Source of the DNA: Burkholderiaceae bacterium
GTDB lineage: Bacteria; Pseudomonadota; Gammaproteobacteria; Burkholderiales; Burkholderiaceae
Assembly (NCBI GenBank): GCA_947450605.1
Contig: CANFWB010000002.1
Span: 21,564-85,563 of the forward strand
Direction of reading: 5' to 3'
Length of the DNA stretch: 64,000 nt
Below, one piece after another: positions 1 through 8,932 of this stretch; within the stretch, counting starts at the first letter, position 1; every line of letters begins with the position of its first letter. The translations under genes and the position numbers were made by a program. A model generated the notes under the pieces. It did not search any database, was not told the DNA's origin, and saw only the letters and a program-made list of their open reading frames with translations.

Positions 1-1182
1 ATTTCAAAAGAATCAACTGAAGTCTGGGTATTTCATATTCATCATGGCCTACAAAAGCCTGCCGATCAGTGGCTCGAGTTTTGTGAGAAGCTTGCTAAAA
101 AATATCACACTCAGTTTGATTTTCGCCTTCTACACTTTGCCGATCAATCTCAAGGAAATATTGAGGCAAGAGCAAGGGCAGAGCGCTACGATGCCTTGAC
201 CGAACTATGCATTGAGCATGGCGTTGAGGTCTTGCTGTTGGCGCACCATCAGAATGACCAGGCCGAAACTATCCTGCTACAACTTCTGCGGGGTTCTGGT
301 GTGGCTGGTCTTGCGGGTATGCCAGAGCAACGCATCAATACGGCTGATGGTCGTTCAATTACGCTGTGGCGCCCATTGTTAAATCAAAGTAGGGCGGATC
401 TTGAGGCATATGCCAAGAAATTTAAGCTCAAGTGGGTAGAAGACCCCAGCAATCAAAACACGCGCTATCGGCGCAATGCCATTCGCAAAGAGATTATCCC
501 TAGATTGGAAAAGATTCAGCCCGGAGCCATATCCAATTTAGCCCGTAGCGCGGACTTGCTCGCTCAATCGCAATTGCTTCTTGATCGTTTGGCAATGTTA
601 GATGGTAAAGACATTATTCTGGGCCCCACCTTAAAACTAAAGCCATTGTTGGCGCTGGCCAAGTTGGATAAACCTGCAGCCAATAATTTAATGCGATATT
701 GGTTGAGGATGAGTAACTTAGCAATGCCCTCCCAAGAGCGACTGGAGTCTTGGTGGAAGGATCTGATATCGGTAAAGCAAGATTCGAGTTTGGAATGGCA
801 ACATGACGAGGTCAGTATTCGTCTCTGGCGTGGTGTCTTGCAAGTGGCCAATCCTGCATCTGGCAATTGGGTTTTTAGGAGCATCCCTGCTCGTAGCAAG
901 TTGCTCGGATTGCCAGAAGCCATGGTAAGTGAAGCCCAGCAGCGTGGCTCAGTCGAGTATAGGCAGCGTCAAGGGGCAGAAAAGATTCAAATCAAACCCA
1001 ATACACCCCGCAAAACTCTAAAGAACCTGTTTCAGGAGTCTGATGTGCCGCCCTGGGAGCGACAGGCACCACTGCTCTATATCAACGACGAGCTTATCGC
1101 GGTGGCAGGCGTAGGGCTGAGTTATCCGCATTTGGTGCCCATTGGTAAGCGAGTCCTTCCCGAGTGGTCTGAGAAGCTATAG
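1..1182 (+). CDS. tilS: tRNA(Ile)-lysidine synthetase, 5' truncated by window edge
   Basis: Frame 1 is open from base 1 (ISKESTEVWVFHIHHGLQ...ARARAERYDALTELC...HHQNDQAETILLQLLRGSG), typical of TilS; the ORF-track start at 196 is an internal TTG. Confidence 0.93.
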   Translation: MSKESTEVWVFHIHHGLQKPADQWLEFCEKLAKKYHTQFDFRLLHFADQSQGNIEARARAERYDALTELCIEHGVEVLLLAHHQNDQAETILLQLLRGSGVAGLAGMPEQRINTADGRSITLWRPLLNQSRADLEAYAKKFKLKWVEDPSNQNTRYRRNAIRKEIIPRLEKIQPGAISNLARSADLLAQSQLLLDRLAMLDGKDIILGPTLKLKPLLALAKLDKPAANNLMRYWLRMSNLAMPSQERLESWWKDLISVKQDSSLEWQHDEVSIRLWRGVLQVANPASGNWVFRSIPARSKLLGLPEAMVSEAQQRGSVEYRQRQGAEKIQIKPNTPRKTLKNLFQESDVPPWERQAPLLYINDELIAVAGVGLSYPHLVPIGKRVLPEWSEKL

Positions 1183-1266
1183 TGCAGGGATAAAACCCTG
1201 TAAAATAAGCCCCTTTTAGACCCCAGGGAATTAGTTTCCCTGTTAATAGACAATACGACGGTTTTT

Positions 1267-2517
1267 ATGGCTCTTATCGTTCATAAGTATGGTGGCACCT
1301 CAATGGGCTCAGTTGAGCGCATTCAGAATGTTGCTAAACGCGTTGCCAAGTGGATGCGCGCTGGCCACCAGGTGGTAGTTGTGCCTTCGGCCATGTCCGG
1401 CGAGACCAATCGCTTGCTAGGTTTGGCAAAAGACATTAATCCTGATGCAAATCCCCGTGAGTTGGATCAAATTGCCTCAACAGGTGAGCAGGTGAGCTCT
1501 GGCCTCTTAGCCTTGGCATTGCTGCGCGAAGGTGTAGATGCTGTGAGTTACGCTGGTTGGCAGGTAACGGTTCATACGGACTCCTCCTTTACCAAGGCCC
1601 GTATCAAGAGTATTGACGATCAGAAAATTCTTGCTGATCTGAATGCGGGTCGTGCTGTAGTGGTTACTGGCTTTCAAGGCGTTGACCCAAACGGCAATAT
1701 CACTACCTTAGGTCGTGGTGGCTCTGATACCTCGGCTGTTGCAATGGCTGCAGCCCTAAAAGCTGATGAGTGCCTTATTTACACAGACGTTGATGGTGTT
1801 TATACGACCGATCCCCGTGTCTGCGAAGATGCGCGTCGTCTAGACAAGATTACCTTTGAAGAGATGTTAGAGATGGCAAGTCTAGGCTCGAAGGTTCTCC
1901 AGATTCGTTCGGTGGAGTTTGCTGGTAAGTACAAAGTTAAAACCCGTGTTCTGTCTTCGCTGACAGATCCATTGATGCCCCTTGATCTAGAGATGAAGTC
2001 GGGCACCTTGATTACATTTGAAGAGGACAGCACTATGGAAGCCGCAGTTATTTCCGGCATCGCCTTTGCGCGTGATGAGGCAAAAATTACCGTTCTGGGG
2101 GTTCCTGACCGCCCAGGTATCGCTTATCAAATTCTGGGTCCGATTGCGGATGCGAATATTGATGTCGATATCATTATTCAAAACCAGTCTTTTGAAGGTA
2201 AGACAGACTTTACTTTTACAGTCCCTCGTGCTGACTATCAAAAGGCATTGGACTTGCTCAAGAATAATGTCCAAGCCCACATCGAAGCTAAAGAAATTAC
2301 TGGTGATCCAAAGGTTTCCAAGGTATCCGTGGTTGGTGTTGGAATGCGCTCACATGTTGGGGTTGCCAGCAAGATGTTCCGCACCTTATCGGAGGAGGGT
2401 ATTAATATCCTCATGATCTCTACTAGCGAAATCAAGATTTCTGTTGTGATTGATGAAAAGTATATGGAGTTGGCTGTACGAGCCCTCCATAAGGCTTTTG
2501 AGCTCGATCAAAAGTAA
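1267..2517 (+). CDS. lysC: Aspartate kinase (ACT-domain lysC type)
   Basis: MALIVHKYGGTSMGS N-terminus, GRGGSDTSAVA motif and C-terminal ACT repeats. Confidence 0.97.
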   Translation: MALIVHKYGGTSMGSVERIQNVAKRVAKWMRAGHQVVVVPSAMSGETNRLLGLAKDINPDANPRELDQIASTGEQVSSGLLALALLREGVDAVSYAGWQVTVHTDSSFTKARIKSIDDQKILADLNAGRAVVVTGFQGVDPNGNITTLGRGGSDTSAVAMAAALKADECLIYTDVDGVYTTDPRVCEDARRLDKITFEEMLEMASLGSKVLQIRSVEFAGKYKVKTRVLSSLTDPLMPLDLEMKSGTLITFEEDSTMEAAVISGIAFARDEAKITVLGVPDRPGIAYQILGPIADANIDVDIIIQNQSFEGKTDFTFTVPRADYQKALDLLKNNVQAHIEAKEITGDPKVSKVSVVGVGMRSHVGVASKMFRTLSEEGINILMISTSEIKISVVIDEKYMELAVRALHKAFELDQK

Positions 2518-2606
2518 GAATTGCTGTCAAACGCTGTAAAACCGTAGTAAAACCCCACGGTCAACGGAATCCGTTAAACTGTGGGCGTTGTAATGGCATT
2601 AAGCAT

Positions 2607-2698
2607 GGAGACGTGGCCGAGCTGGTCGAAGGCACTCCCCTGCTAAGGGAGCATCGGGGCTAAAACTCTGATCGGAGGTTCGAATCCTCTCGTCTCCG
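2607..2698 (+). tRNA. tRNA-Ser(GCT)
   Basis: Acceptor stem GGAGACG/CGTCTCC, long variable arm, anticodon loop ctGCTaa, GGTTCGAATCC T-arm, encoded CCA following. Confidence 0.95.
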
Positions 2699-2746
2699 CC
2701 AAAATCCTTGTGATTTAATTTGCTTGAGCCCTTACGACATATAACT

Positions 2747-2770
2747 AAGCCCCTTAACCGGGGCTTTTTT
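2747..2770 (+). terminator. Rho-independent terminator after tRNA-Ser
   Basis: AAGCCCC-ttaacc-GGGGCTTTTTT hairpin plus T-tract. Confidence 0.8.
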
Positions 2771-2943
2771 ATTATCTATCGCAGATTTAACTCTCCACAT
2801 CTACGATCAATAGCCTGTTTTTTCGGCCATCACATAAGCCATTTAAAACATCGTTTTGATGGAATTCTCACAATTATGAAATTTTAATAATATTGTTCAC
2901 AACTTCACAACTTCTGTGATATAGTATTTTTACAGGAGGTGGA

Positions 2944-3123
2944 ATGAGAAAAGCGATACCAAAAACACATCAAGCTTTAGATTGGATAGGGAAGGGGATG
3001 ACTGCAGCTCAAGCTGCCAGGAAGATGGAGATATCAGAATCTAGCGTCTATGCCGCTCTTAGAAAAACAAGGGCAAAAGATTTAGGTTGTTGTCCAACGT
3101 GTGGTCACAAAATAAGGAAATAA
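2944..3123 (+). CDS. Small (59 aa) HTH plus zinc-ribbon-like protein, absent from the supplied ORF track
   Basis: Translation MRKAIPKTHQALDWIGKGMTAAQAARKMEISESSVYAALRKTRAKDLGCCPTCGHKIRK*; strong SD (aggaggtgg) just upstream; HTH-like MTAAQAARKMEISESSVYAAL and CCPTCGH. Confidence 0.7.
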   Translation: MRKAIPKTHQALDWIGKGMTAAQAARKMEISESSVYAALRKTRAKDLGCCPTCGHKIRK

Positions 3124-3124
3124 G

Positions 3125-3421
3125 ATGAAAAAAACTCTGCTAGCAATTGCCTCAATTTCCGTAGCTGCATTCGCCTATGCAAATACCTCATCAGACTCTT
3201 CGGAGTTGGTGAGTCAGCAATGCAAAATTTCAGCTGAAGCAGTTTCCACATTAAAGGGCTTGCGATATGGCAATACCTCCATCCGAAAGGATGTGGCAGG
3301 ATTGATTAATTCAAATTTAAAAGTACAAGAGAACAAAGACGACGCTCAAGTGACCTTAAACCGTATGGTTGATGATCAGGTCAATACTGTTTCTGGTTTA
3401 GAGGCAAAGTATTGCTCTTAA
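3125..3421 (+). CDS. Small secreted protein of unknown function
   Basis: N-terminal signal peptide (MKKTLLAIASISVAAFAYA), starts 1 nt after the upstream small ORF. Confidence 0.7.
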   Translation: MKKTLLAIASISVAAFAYANTSSDSSELVSQQCKISAEAVSTLKGLRYGNTSIRKDVAGLINSNLKVQENKDDAQVTLNRMVDDQVNTVSGLEAKYCS

Positions 3422-3456
3422 ATTGATGAAGTGAGATTAAGGTTGTGGGTAAATTA

Positions 3457-3486
3457 TCAAGAGGAGTCAATGATGGCTCCTCTTGA
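3457..3486. terminator. Long hairpin between convergent genes, no T-tract
   Basis: TCAAGAGGAG-tcaatgatgg-CTCCTCTTGA, perfect 10-bp arms, between the ends of 3125-3421(+) and 3492-4583(-). Confidence 0.5.
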
Positions 3487-3491
3487 GCGTG

Positions 3492-4583
3492 CTATTGAAG
3501 TTTTAGTAAGAAGTCTTTAATGGCTTTATTTTGAAACTCATTTTCTTCTGTAGTTGCGCCAGCGCCTGAAAGATGCCCCATGGGAAGGCGATCATTGATG
3601 GCCAGATACTTGGCTCCGGGAATTAATTTTGCAGACAGTTTTGCATCCGACTCGGGGTTTAATAAGTCACCGGTACCAGCAAGAATGAGAGTTCTTGCCT
3701 TGATGGATTTCAGGGCGGCGCTAGTGTCGCCACTAAAACCTTGGGTTTGCCCTACATCATGACGGTCATAGGCGTAAGACTGCCAGATCCAATCATTAGC
3801 ATCCATTCTCTTCCATCCAGCATCTTGTACTTTTTTAAGATACTCAATCTCGGCTTCGGACGTCGCGTTAAGTCGCTCTTGATATGCTGGTGTTCTCACA
3901 ATGACACCACTGAGCCAGCCGGACCATAGGCGCATTCCTTGTTCAACAGGCTTGTCATATTTTCCACCTTGGTAACCAGGGTCTGTCATGATGCTCTGGC
4001 GCAACATCTCAAGAACACCAGTTGTCCATGCATTGGTTTTTGCAAGCGGAATGATGGGGATAATTGCTTGCATTGAGTTTGGGTAGGAGACTGCCCATTG
4101 CAAAGCTTGCATGCCGCCCATGGATGCCCCAACCACGGCAACTAGTTTCCTGATCCCGAAGTGATCCGTAATAAGGCGATATTGGCTGTTCACCATATCG
4201 CGCATATTAAATTGGGGAAACTGAATATTGGGCTGCAATTTGCTATTCGATGGAGAGGTGGTCAAGCCATTGCCGATAGCATCAGTACAAATAACAAAAT
4301 ATTTATTCGTATCGAGCGCCTTGCCTGGCCCAATGAGGTAATCAATCCGATGGTGATTTCCGCCAATTGCAGTAACCATGAGTATGGCATTGCTTTTGTC
4401 AGCATTTAAGGCGCCTTGTGTTGTGTAAGAGAGCTCAAAATCTTTGATCACCGATCCATTTTCAAGGGCAAAATTACCCTCTGCATACATTTGATGTGGC
4501 GGATCAGTGGGCTTATGCGCCAATGAGTTGCCCGTTAGCAATGCGAGGGTCAGCAGTAGCCCGTTCATAATGGTGCGATGCAT
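3492..4583 (-). CDS. Exported MetX-like alpha/beta hydrolase
   Basis: Signal peptide; GASMGG nucleophile elbow; GTGDLLNPES and GHLSGAG segments for Asp/His. Confidence 0.8.
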   Translation of the reverse strand: MHRTIMNGLLLTLALLTGNSLAHKPTDPPHQMYAEGNFALENGSVIKDFELSYTTQGALNADKSNAILMVTAIGGNHHRIDYLIGPGKALDTNKYFVICTDAIGNGLTTSPSNSKLQPNIQFPQFNMRDMVNSQYRLITDHFGIRKLVAVVGASMGGMQALQWAVSYPNSMQAIIPIIPLAKTNAWTTGVLEMLRQSIMTDPGYQGGKYDKPVEQGMRLWSGWLSGVIVRTPAYQERLNATSEAEIEYLKKVQDAGWKRMDANDWIWQSYAYDRHDVGQTQGFSGDTSAALKSIKARTLILAGTGDLLNPESDAKLSAKLIPGAKYLAINDRLPMGHLSGAGATTEENEFQNKAIKDFLLKLQ

Positions 4584-4633
4584 TATTGTCTCCTTTTTAT
4601 TATTCGATACTTATAACAGGAATTTTTCAGTTG

Positions 4634-5071
4634 ACCCATTCATTTGAATGTCCAGATTGCGGCAATTCCAGGGGGATGCTTGGAGAGTGTCGCCAGTGCG
4701 GCACCGAAGTACTCCCATTGCCTCACAGTGATACGGTGGTATTGAATTTAAAGTTCGACAGCCCCAGTGCGGAAGAAGCTTTGGATCGACTGACGATTGG
4801 GCTGCGCCGAGCATCAGAAATCGGCATTAAGGCGATGATCTTGATCCATGGCTATGGAGCTAGCGGCGAGGGTGGAAAAATTAAATGGGCTGTACATGAC
4901 GCCCTTGAAAATAATTATTTCTCAGACCGGGTTGATGAATACCACTTTGGCGAGCTGACGGCTTTTGGAAGTGATGCCTATCACGCCCTTTTAAGAAGAA
5001 GGCCTGGTCTGAAGGCCTATCTCAAGCACTTTAAGGAGGGTAATGCAGGAATGACGGTATTAATACTGTGA
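4634..5071 (+). CDS. Zinc-ribbon plus Smr-like domain protein
   Basis: CPDCG...CRQCG zinc knuckles and IHGYGASGEGGKI Smr-like motif; TTG start around 4634 is more plausible than 4586. Confidence 0.65.
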   Translation, partial: THSFECPDCGNSRGMLGECRQCGTEVLPLPHSDTVVLNLKFDSPSAEEALDRLTIGLRRASEIGIKAMILIHGYGASGEGGKIKWAVHDALENNYFSDRVDEYHFGELTAFGSDAYHALLRRRPGLKAYLKHFKEGNAGMTVLIL

Positions 5072-5135
5072 TCTTGCAGCAGAATTGCTTAGAATGGTCA
5101 TGAGGAAATCAATTTCGCAATAGCAAGGAATCATC

Positions 5136-5471
5136 ATGACGGCCAAAAAATCGACCAGCACACACGAAGAAGTCCAGATTAATTCTGAGCAGCTCATTGG
5201 TGATTTCAAGGCGTTGATGGCTGATGCAGAAGCTCTCATCACTGCAACAGCCGGTCATGAGGATGGGCCTCTCAGCACTATTCGCTCTAAGGCGCTTGAT
5301 ACGCTTAGCAATGCTAAAGAAAGCCTCTCATCTATTGAGGGCACTTTGACTGAAAAGGCTAAAGTGGTTGCAGAGGGCGCTGACGAATTTGTGCACCGCA
5401 ATCCTTGGGAGGCAGTAGGAGTTGCTGCTGGGCTGGGTTTACTCCTTGGCCTTTTCATTCGTCGTCGCTAG
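5136..5471 (+). CDS. DUF883 (ElaB/YqjD)-family membrane-anchored protein
   Basis: Helical body with C-terminal HRNPWEAVGVAAGLGLLLGLFIRRR anchor. Confidence 0.88.
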   Translation: MTAKKSTSTHEEVQINSEQLIGDFKALMADAEALITATAGHEDGPLSTIRSKALDTLSNAKESLSSIEGTLTEKAKVVAEGADEFVHRNPWEAVGVAAGLGLLLGLFIRRR

Positions 5472-5477
5472 GCGCCC

Positions 5478-5849
5478 ATGTCACAAGAAAATCTTTTGTC
5501 TTCCCTAAAGAATCTGGTCTCTACTGGTGCCTCCATTGTGCAGACGCGCTTAGAGTTGATTTCAACTGATGTACAAATTGCACGGTCTAAGTTTCTGAGT
5601 CTTCTCATAATGGTGATCTTCACCTTATTTTTCTTATTCTTCGGCTTGGTAATGTTGGCCTTACTGATTGTGATTTATAGCTGGGAGAGTGACCGTATGT
5701 TGGCTCTGAGCTTGCTCACTAGTAGCTTCTTGGTCGTTGGCTTCATTCTGGCGCTAGTGGTTTTACGCTCCCTAAAGACCATGCCGAAATTATTCGAAGC
5801 AACTATCGCTGAGTTGGCTAAAGATCGCCAGGAGCTGGCGAAGCGATGA
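5478..5849 (+). CDS. YqjE/phage-holin-family membrane protein
   Basis: Two TM helices, next to the DUF883 gene. Confidence 0.75.
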   Translation: MSQENLLSSLKNLVSTGASIVQTRLELISTDVQIARSKFLSLLIMVIFTLFFLFFGLVMLALLIVIYSWESDRMLALSLLTSSFLVVGFILALVVLRSLKTMPKLFEATIAELAKDRQELAKR

Positions 5850-6127
5850 GTCTCAAGCTAGCTGATCTACAGGCCAGACAAAGGCTATTGCAAGAGCGTG
5901 CAGCACAAGAGCGTGCTGATTTTGCTCTGCATTTTCAGCCTCTTGAAAAGCCGCTATCTTGGGCCGATAAAGGCATTGACGCTTTTAATTTTGTGAAGAG
6001 CAGTCCGATCTTGTGGACTAGTGCATTCGCTGTGCTGGCCCACTACAAACCTAAATTAGCCAGTAAAGTGCTGGCAGTGGGTTGGGGCACTATGAAGATG
6101 CTCAAAAGTGCAAAGAATCTGCTGTAA
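5846..6127 (+). CDS. YqjK-like small protein
   Basis: Third gene of the DUF883/YqjE-like cluster, 4-nt overlap with the upstream stop. Confidence 0.55.
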   Translation: MSLKLADLQARQRLLQERAAQERADFALHFQPLEKPLSWADKGIDAFNFVKSSPILWTSAFAVLAHYKPKLASKVLAVGWGTMKMLKSAKNLL

Positions 6128-6136
6128 CAGATCTGC

Positions 6137-6655
6137 CTAGGCTATTAAGACTGTTTTATTGGCAATTCCTTTTTGACCGAGGATCTCGCCCCCATTCAAG
6201 CCGTTAATCTCTAGCAACGTTAATGCCCCAGCAACTTGAAAACCCGCTTTTTTAAGTAGCTGGTTGGCTGCAATGATAGTACCGCCTGTGGCTAAAACAT
6301 CATCGACTATCAATACTCGCGCCCCTTGAGGTAGTGTGGATTGCTGTATCTCGAGAGAGTCTGAGCCGTACTCTAGGCCATAGGATTCACGATGGCTTGC
6401 CAGGGGTAGCTTATTGGGTTTTCGGGCTAATGCGAGGCCTTTATGTGCCTGATGTGCCAGAGCTGTGCCAAAGATAAACCCACGTGATTCGATGCCTAAA
6501 ATATGGCTATAGTCGAACTGCTGGGCCAGGGCCTCAAGTTGTAAGATAGCCTCTTTAAAAGCGGCGGGATTGGCCAAAAGAGGCGAGATATCCCTAAAGA
6601 GGATTCCTGCCTTAGGAAAGTCTGGTACTCCGGGTAGATAATCTAATAAATTCAT
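6137..6655 (-). CDS. apt: Adenine phosphoribosyltransferase
   Basis: PDFPKAGILFRDISPLL and VLIVDDVLATGGT PRPP-binding motif; ATG at 6655 preferred over ORF-track 6676. Confidence 0.93.
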   Translation of the reverse strand: MNLLDYLPGVPDFPKAGILFRDISPLLANPAAFKEAILQLEALAQQFDYSHILGIESRGFIFGTALAHQAHKGLALARKPNKLPLASHRESYGLEYGSDSLEIQQSTLPQGARVLIVDDVLATGGTIIAANQLLKKAGFQVAGALTLLEINGLNGGEILGQKGIANKTVLIA

Positions 6656-6666
6656 TATTGGCACAC

Positions 6667-7230
6667 ATGAAAACACAAGTACTGATTATTACCGCATTAG
6701 AGTCTGAGCTGGATAAAAGCAGGTTACCAGCTGGAATCGATATCGTGTATTCGGGAGTTGGCAAGATCAACGCGACGGCAGCCTGCATTCAGGCGATTCA
6801 CGAATTTGAGCCTCAACGGATTGTGAACTTTGGCACTGTCGGAAAAATTAATCCTGCTCTGCAGGGTTTATTGGGAATTGGCAAAGTTATCCAGCGGGAC
6901 ATGATGACGGCACCCTTAGCGCCTAGAGGGCAAACCCCTTTTTGCCCTAAACCTTCAGAGTACCTCTCCTTGGGTGGAGAACATATCTGCGGGACTGGTG
7001 ATAGCTTTGTCACTGCGCATGATCCCTGGCTAGCCTCTCAAGGCATTGACGTAGTGGATATGGAGTTATTTGCGATCGCCAATATTGCCTATCAGTTCAA
7101 TATTCCGTGGCAATCATTTAAATACGTAACTGATGATGCTAATGCAGACTCTGGAAATGAGTGGAAGCATCGTGTCAATCATGGTCAAGAGCTCTACCTG
7201 GAAAAACTCAAAGAGTTAATGAGCGCCTAA
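6667..7230 (+). CDS. 5'-methylthioadenosine/S-adenosylhomocysteine-type nucleosidase
   Basis: ALESELDK N-terminus, VDMELFAIA and VTDDAN motifs of the PNP/UDP nucleosidase family. Confidence 0.82.
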   Translation: MKTQVLIITALESELDKSRLPAGIDIVYSGVGKINATAACIQAIHEFEPQRIVNFGTVGKINPALQGLLGIGKVIQRDMMTAPLAPRGQTPFCPKPSEYLSLGGEHICGTGDSFVTAHDPWLASQGIDVVDMELFAIANIAYQFNIPWQSFKYVTDDANADSGNEWKHRVNHGQELYLEKLKELMSA

Positions 7231-7251
7231 ATACGGCCTATTGATTACACG

Positions 7252-8925
7252 ATGCATATAAATCCTCGGAAACCATGGCTAAAGCACTATCTTGAGGGGG
7301 TGCCTCATGAGATAGACCTAGCCGGTCATTCATCCATCGTGGAGTTACTAGAAGCGTCTTTTGAGAAATACCCCAATTGCATTGCGATCGAGTCCATGGG
7401 GCATTCAATGAGCTATCGTCAGCTCGACGTTCTCTCGCGGGACTTTGCGGCCTATCTTCAAACTTTAGGGCTTGAAGCTGGAGCGCGCATAGCCATCATG
7501 TTTCCCAATATTCCGCAATATGTCATTGCAATGCTAGGCACGCTTCGTGCTGGCTTCACAGTAGTTAATATTAATCCGCTATATACGGCCCGTGAGTTAG
7601 AACATCAATTACGCGATAGCGGTGCATCTGTATTGGCTTTATTGGAAAACTTTGCTCATGTATATCAAGAGATCGAAAATCAAGCGCTTGTAAAAAAGGT
7701 GATTGTCAGTAGTTTGGGTGAGGCTTTGGGCCCCAAGGGCGTCATCGTCAACCTAGTTGCCCGTCACATTAAAAAACTCGTACCGCAGTGGAAGTTCTCA
7801 TGCGTTAAATTTAATCAGGCTCTCAAAATTGGCTCAGGTCATGGCTTTAGTAGGCCACATATAGACTTAGAAGATGTTGCCTTTTTGCAGTATACGGGCG
7901 GCACTACAGGCGTCTCGAAAGGTGCTGTTCTATTGCACCGGAATATATTGGCCAATATCATTCAAATAGAGTCTTGGCTGGAGCCCGCCCTACAACATCG
8001 CTGTTTAAAGCAACTCGTTTTTCTATGTGCTTTACCAATGACGCATATATTTGCGTTAACAGCATGCGCATTGCTCGGGATGCGTAAAGGCGCCAAGTTA
8101 ATTCTGGTTGCCAATCCACGCGATATTACTAGTTTGATACAGTTATTAATGCGACATCCTGATATCAATATCTTTCCCGGTGTGAATACTTTATTTCATG
8201 CGCTCATACACAGGCCTGAATTCAAGGCGGTCAAACTACCCAATCTTTTGGTCACTATTGGTGGGGGCATGGCAGTTCAAAAGAAGACTGCCGATCTCTG
8301 GCATAAGCTAACAGGCGTGCCGATTGCCCAGGGTTACGGTCTTTCAGAGACTTCGCCAGTGGTTTGCGTTAACACCCCATTTATAAAAGAATTCACGGGC
8401 TCTATTGGTATGCCAGTATCTAGCACTGATGTAGTGATATTGGATGATGATGGCTCTGAAGTTCCATTTGGTACGCCTGGAGAAATTTGCATTAAGGGCC
8501 CACAGGTCATGAGGGGCTATTGGGGTAGATCAGGGGAGGCTGGGCAATTTATCACTCCAGATGGGTATTTAAAGTCTGGCGATATTGGCATCATGAGCTC
8601 TGAAGGCTACGTGCAAATTGTGGACCGCAAGAAAGACATGATTGTGGTTGCTGGCTTTAAGGTATTTCCCAATGAGGTTGAGGAGGTGATCTCATCAATA
8701 GCCGGGGTGAGAGAGTGCGCCGTGATTGGACTGCCGCACCGTAAGTTGGGGGAGATCGTGAAAGCCTATATTGTCAAAGACAAAACTGACTTAACAGAAG
8801 GGCAGGTCATTCAGTTTTGCAAAGAACAGTTGACTAGTTACAAGCGCCCTAGAAAAATTGTCTTTATCGATGAAATGCCGAAATCAAATGTTGGCAAAAT
8901 TCTGCGCCGCCATTTGCGCGATTAA
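7252..8925 (+). CDS. Long-chain fatty acid-CoA ligase (FadD-like)
   Basis: AMP-binding motif YTGGTTGVSKGA, GYGLSETSPV, C-terminal PKSNVGKILRR. Confidence 0.93.
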   Translation: MHINPRKPWLKHYLEGVPHEIDLAGHSSIVELLEASFEKYPNCIAIESMGHSMSYRQLDVLSRDFAAYLQTLGLEAGARIAIMFPNIPQYVIAMLGTLRAGFTVVNINPLYTARELEHQLRDSGASVLALLENFAHVYQEIENQALVKKVIVSSLGEALGPKGVIVNLVARHIKKLVPQWKFSCVKFNQALKIGSGHGFSRPHIDLEDVAFLQYTGGTTGVSKGAVLLHRNILANIIQIESWLEPALQHRCLKQLVFLCALPMTHIFALTACALLGMRKGAKLILVANPRDITSLIQLLMRHPDINIFPGVNTLFHALIHRPEFKAVKLPNLLVTIGGGMAVQKKTADLWHKLTGVPIAQGYGLSETSPVVCVNTPFIKEFTGSIGMPVSSTDVVILDDDGSEVPFGTPGEICIKGPQVMRGYWGRSGEAGQFITPDGYLKSGDIGIMSSEGYVQIVDRKKDMIVVAGFKVFPNEVEEVISSIAGVRECAVIGLPHRKLGEIVKAYIVKDKTDLTEGQVIQFCKEQLTSYKRPRKIVFIDEMPKSNVGKILRRHLRD

Positions 8926-8932
8926 TAAATAA

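Noticed and set aside
2018-2416. 132-aa plus-strand ORF inside lysC
   Set aside because: Out-of-frame shadow ORF within the aspartate kinase coding region.
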